This document shows, piece after piece, positions 5,462 through 7,099 of a stretch of 7,099 nucleotides of DNA. Numbering within the stretch: position 1 is the first letter of the stretch; every line of letters starts with the position of its first letter. Source of the stretch: Gp6-AA40 sp035764385 (GTDB lineage Bacteria > Acidobacteriota > Vicinamibacteria > Vicinamibacterales > UBA2999). Location of the stretch: the NCBI GenBank assembly GCA_035764385.1, contig DASTZI010000099.1:1-7099 (forward strand), written 5' to 3'. A model generated the notes under the pieces. It was not told the origin of the DNA, did no database searches, and saw only the letters and a program-made list of their open reading frames with translations. A program made the translations under genes and the position numbers.

Positions 5462-6262
5462 TCATTCCCGACGGTACTGACGACCCATTCGGCGTCCGAC
5501 ACCGATGACAAGCCCTTGCGGCAGGATTCGCACCAGCGTTGCGATCGCCGCATTGATGCGGCCGGGAACGACGACCGGTTTGCCAGCCATCACCGCGTCG
5601 TATCCCTGCCTGGCAACATCGGCTGATGACGACCACATGAAGCCGGGCAGCTTCTTCATTTGCGCACGCGTGCCGGTGACGTCATGGAACTCGCTGAAGG
5701 TAAAACCCGGACACACCGCGGTGACGAACACGCCATGACGTCGGACTTCGTGACTGAGCGATTCGGAGAACTTGATCAGGAACGCCTTCGACGCAGCATA
5801 CAGCGTGTGACCGGCGGGCGCCGGCACGAGGCCGGCCAGCGACGCCACGTTGACGATGCGGCCGTAGCGCCGCTCGATCATGCCCGGCAACAGTCGATGC
5901 GTCAGCTCCGCGACGGCGATCACCATGATCTGCAGGAACCGCTCGTGAACGTCCCAGCCGCTTGCGACATATCCCCCCGGCACGCCATAACCGGCGTTAT
6001 TCACGAGCACGTCGATGTTCACACCGCGTGCCTCGAGGTCGGCACAGATGCGAGCGGGAGCGGTCGGGTCCTCGAGGTCTTCGACCATCACGTCCACGCG
6101 CGCGCCGTATTTTTCGGTGAGACGCAACTGCACGGCCCGAAGCCTCGCTTCACGCCGTGCGGTAATCACGAGATCGAACCCCTCCGCGGCAAACACCTCG
6201 GCAAAGGCTTCTCCGATGCCGGATGAGGCGCCGGTGACGAGCGCGATTCCTCGACGCGTCAA
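5462..6262 (-). CDS. Short-chain dehydrogenase/reductase (SDR), NAD(P)-dependent
   Basis: This is a 266-residue classical SDR with a Rossmann fold, which would oxidise or reduce an alcohol/carbonyl substrate with NAD(P)(H) in the cytoplasm. Cofactor motif TGASSGIG is at 10-17 and NNAG at 88-91. Ser141 in NVASLAG and the YxxxK pair Tyr155/Lys159 (YAASK) are the catalytic residues. The PG of CPGFTFSEF is at 185-186. Arg residues after the second strand (TARREAR) suggest a preference for NADPH. The helix that usually supplies the fourth catalytic residue reads IMVIAVAELTHRLLPGM, with Met113 where Asn is expected. Resemblance is closest to the general 'YqjQ/DltE-like' SDRs, and the substrate is unknown. 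The start is TTG at 6262, overlapping the aquaporin stop (TTGA). An in-frame stop at 6272-6274 leaves no upstream start. The sequence AAGAAGG just before the TTG is a plausible ribosome-binding site. Confidence 0.92.
   Translation of the reverse strand: MTRRGIALVTGASSGIGEAFAEVFAAEGFDLVITARREARLRAVQLRLTEKYGARVDVMVEDLEDPTAPARICADLEARGVNIDVLVNNAGYGVPGGYVASGWDVHERFLQIMVIAVAELTHRLLPGMIERRYGRIVNVASLAGLVPAPAGHTLYAASKAFLIKFSESLSHEVRRHGVFVTAVCPGFTFSEFHDVTGTRAQMKKLPGFMWSSSADVARQGYDAVMAGKPVVVPGRINAAIATLVRILPQGLVIGVGRRMGRQYRRE
6259..6262 (-). promoter_or_regulatory. TTGA stop/start overlap with embedded RBS
   Basis: The aquaporin stop TGA and the SDR start TTG share the four bases TTGA. The last aquaporin codons (three Lys then Ala) read AAGAAGAAGGC, so they supply a purine-rich Shine-Dalgarno-like AGAAGG one base or so before the TTG. 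This arrangement favours translational coupling, with ribosomes that finish the channel reinitiating on the dehydrogenase. The spacing is shorter than optimal. Confidence 0.6.
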
Positions 6263-6915
6263 GCCTTCTTCTTATTAGGGGCGACAGCCGCCTGCTGCAC
6301 CTTGAAGATCGATGCGGCGATCACGGCGCCAATGCAGGGTCCAACGATATAGAGCCAGACGTGGGTGATCGAACCGCGTCCGATGATGGCGTGGATGAGC
6401 GCCGGTCCAAGACCGACGGCCGGATTGAACGCACCGCCTGAAATCGGCCCTCCGGCGAATGCACCCGCGCCGACCGTGAAGCCGATGGCGAGACCATAAA
6501 ACGAATTTCCGGCGGTGGCTGGCGCGGTCGCGACGTTCATGACGACGAGCGCGAGCGCGGTTGTGTAGAGGATTTCGACGAGCAACGCGGCAACGATCGA
6601 TGCGCCCATCGCCGGAGCCGGCACGAACGTCCGGCCTGTCACGAGCCAGACGGCAAGGCTCGCGACGATCGCGCCGAGGAGCTGCGCGGCCACGTAGGCG
6701 CCGTATTCACTGGCGGCAAACGATCCGCGGAGGACGAGACCGAGCGAGACGGCGGGGTTGTAGTGCGCACCAGAAATGTGTCCGCCCATGTACACCATGA
6801 CCATCAGCGACGCTCCGATGGCGAGCGGGGCCATCGGCGTCCCCACCAGTACGCTGCATCCAATGGTGAAGACCAGGAAGAACGTCCCTACGAATTCAGT
6901 CAGATAGCGATCCAT
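6259..6915 (-). CDS. Aquaporin-family (MIP) channel with apolar selectivity filter
   Basis: This is a 218-residue inner-membrane channel of the major intrinsic protein family with six membrane segments and two half-helices. Both NPA motifs are intact: HYNPAVS (NPA 53-55) and FNPAVG (NPA 164-166). The opening MDRYLTEFVGTFFLVF and the block GHISGAHYNPAVS are family hallmarks. Aligning with E. coli AqpZ without gaps around each NPA box, the selectivity-filter positions Phe43, His174, Thr183 and Arg189 become Ile33, Ala152, Gly161 and Val167. The Arg present in nearly all water and glycerol channels is therefore missing. The permeant is uncertain and might be larger or less polar than water, for example a small neutral solute or gas. 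I chose ATG 6915; a TTG at 6933 would add six residues and is less likely. The C-terminus ends in a Lys-rich tail, APNKKKA. It lies 21 nt after the DUF3052 gene and overlaps the SDR start by 4 nt. Confidence 0.93.
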   Translation of the reverse strand: MDRYLTEFVGTFFLVFTIGCSVLVGTPMAPLAIGASLMVMVYMGGHISGAHYNPAVSLGLVLRGSFAASEYGAYVAAQLLGAIVASLAVWLVTGRTFVPAPAMGASIVAALLVEILYTTALALVVMNVATAPATAGNSFYGLAIGFTVGAGAFAGGPISGGAFNPAVGLGPALIHAIIGRGSITHVWLYIVGPCIGAVIAASIFKVQQAAVAPNKKKA

Positions 6916-6936
6916 GTTTTGTCTCGGGAACAAAGC

Positions 6937-7099
6937 CTATCGTTTGCTCACGGGAATCACAAACTTTTCGGCGGTGTGCGTCTCGGTAAAGCGAACGACT
7001 TTGACGTCGACGAGGCCGGCGTTCTTTCCCGCGGACATGACGTCGTTCTCGGAAATACTCGGACTTCCCTTCGGGCGGATTACCCATATGGCGCCGTCG
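6937..7099 (-). CDS. DUF3052-family protein, 3' end only
   Basis: The last 53 codons of a gene enter from the right edge and end at a TAG (complement of 6937-6939). The reading frame is the one giving DGAIWVIRPKG, then SENDVMSAGKNAGLVDVKVV, then THTAEKFVIPVSKR. The Trp-Val-x-x-Pro-Lys strand, the AGLVDxKV block and the final KFVIPxxxR strand match the C-terminal half of DUF3052, a small cytoplasmic family with no established function. The overlapping frame that contains an ATG at 7087 is Arg-rich and looks like a shadow. The gene precedes the aquaporin gene by 21 nt on the same strand, so it is probably the upstream operon member visible here. Confidence 0.8.
   Translation of the reverse strand, partial: DGAIWVIRPKGSPSISENDVMSAGKNAGLVDVKVVRFTETHTAEKFVIPVSKR

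Noticed and set aside
5425..5553. 43-residue N-terminal extension of the FRG protein
   Set aside because: It runs through the end of the SDR gene in another frame and ends in an Arg/Gly/Ala-rich stretch made by the purine tract. FRG homology begins just after ATG 5424.
6896..7087. 63-residue minus-strand frame at the right edge
   Set aside because: It overlaps the DUF3052 frame in a different register and is Arg-rich. The DUF3052 frame gives conserved family blocks and is open to the window edge.

Overview
The window is GC-rich bacterial chromosomal DNA, densely coding, with short intergenic gaps and two probable TTG starts. No plasmid, phage or insertion-sequence genes are visible. The protein set (DUF3052, an FRG-domain protein, a secreted-domain HupE/UreJ protein, an LdtD-type L,D-transpeptidase) suits a Gram-negative soil or sediment-type bacterium. 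A small palindromic repeat at the left end, whose translation reads VRLKADPT, resembles a repeat I remember as recurrent in Acidobacteriota of the class Vicinamibacteria. I offer that lineage only as a tentative inference.

Left part (1-3112). The 3' end of an HSL-type alpha/beta-hydrolase esterase (+) converges on a HupE/UreJ-family membrane protein (-). The 35 bp between them is almost entirely filled by a double palindrome, and the esterase stop codon sits in the loop of its first hairpin. The HupE gene diverges from an L-lactate/glycolate permease (lctP family, +), with only 33 bp between the two start codons. The permease gene converges on the next gene across 59 bp that hold two perfect hairpins, a likely terminator region for both strands.

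Right part (3172-7099) is one run of five minus-strand genes. In order of transcription they are the 3' end of a DUF3052 gene, an aquaporin-family channel, a short-chain dehydrogenase/reductase, an FRG-domain protein, and an LdtD/YcbB-type L,D-transpeptidase lipoprotein. The junctions are 21 nt, a 4-nt overlap, 37 nt and 30 nt, so co-transcription is likely. The promoter would lie to the right of the window. The products span cytoplasm, inner membrane and periplasm, and no single pathway obviously joins them. A common envelope or osmotic theme (channel plus peptidoglycan cross-linker) is possible but speculative.

I see no clear new defence or mobile system. The most interesting points are departures from family norms: the channel keeps both NPA motifs but appears to have lost every polar residue of the aquaporin selectivity filter; the L,D-transpeptidase lacks the usual peptidoglycan-binding insert; the SDR has Met in place of the catalytic-tetrad Asn; the SDR start overlaps the channel's stop, with its ribosome-binding site inside the channel's lysine tail; and a G-quadruplex-capable tract covers the ribosome-binding site of the FRG gene.
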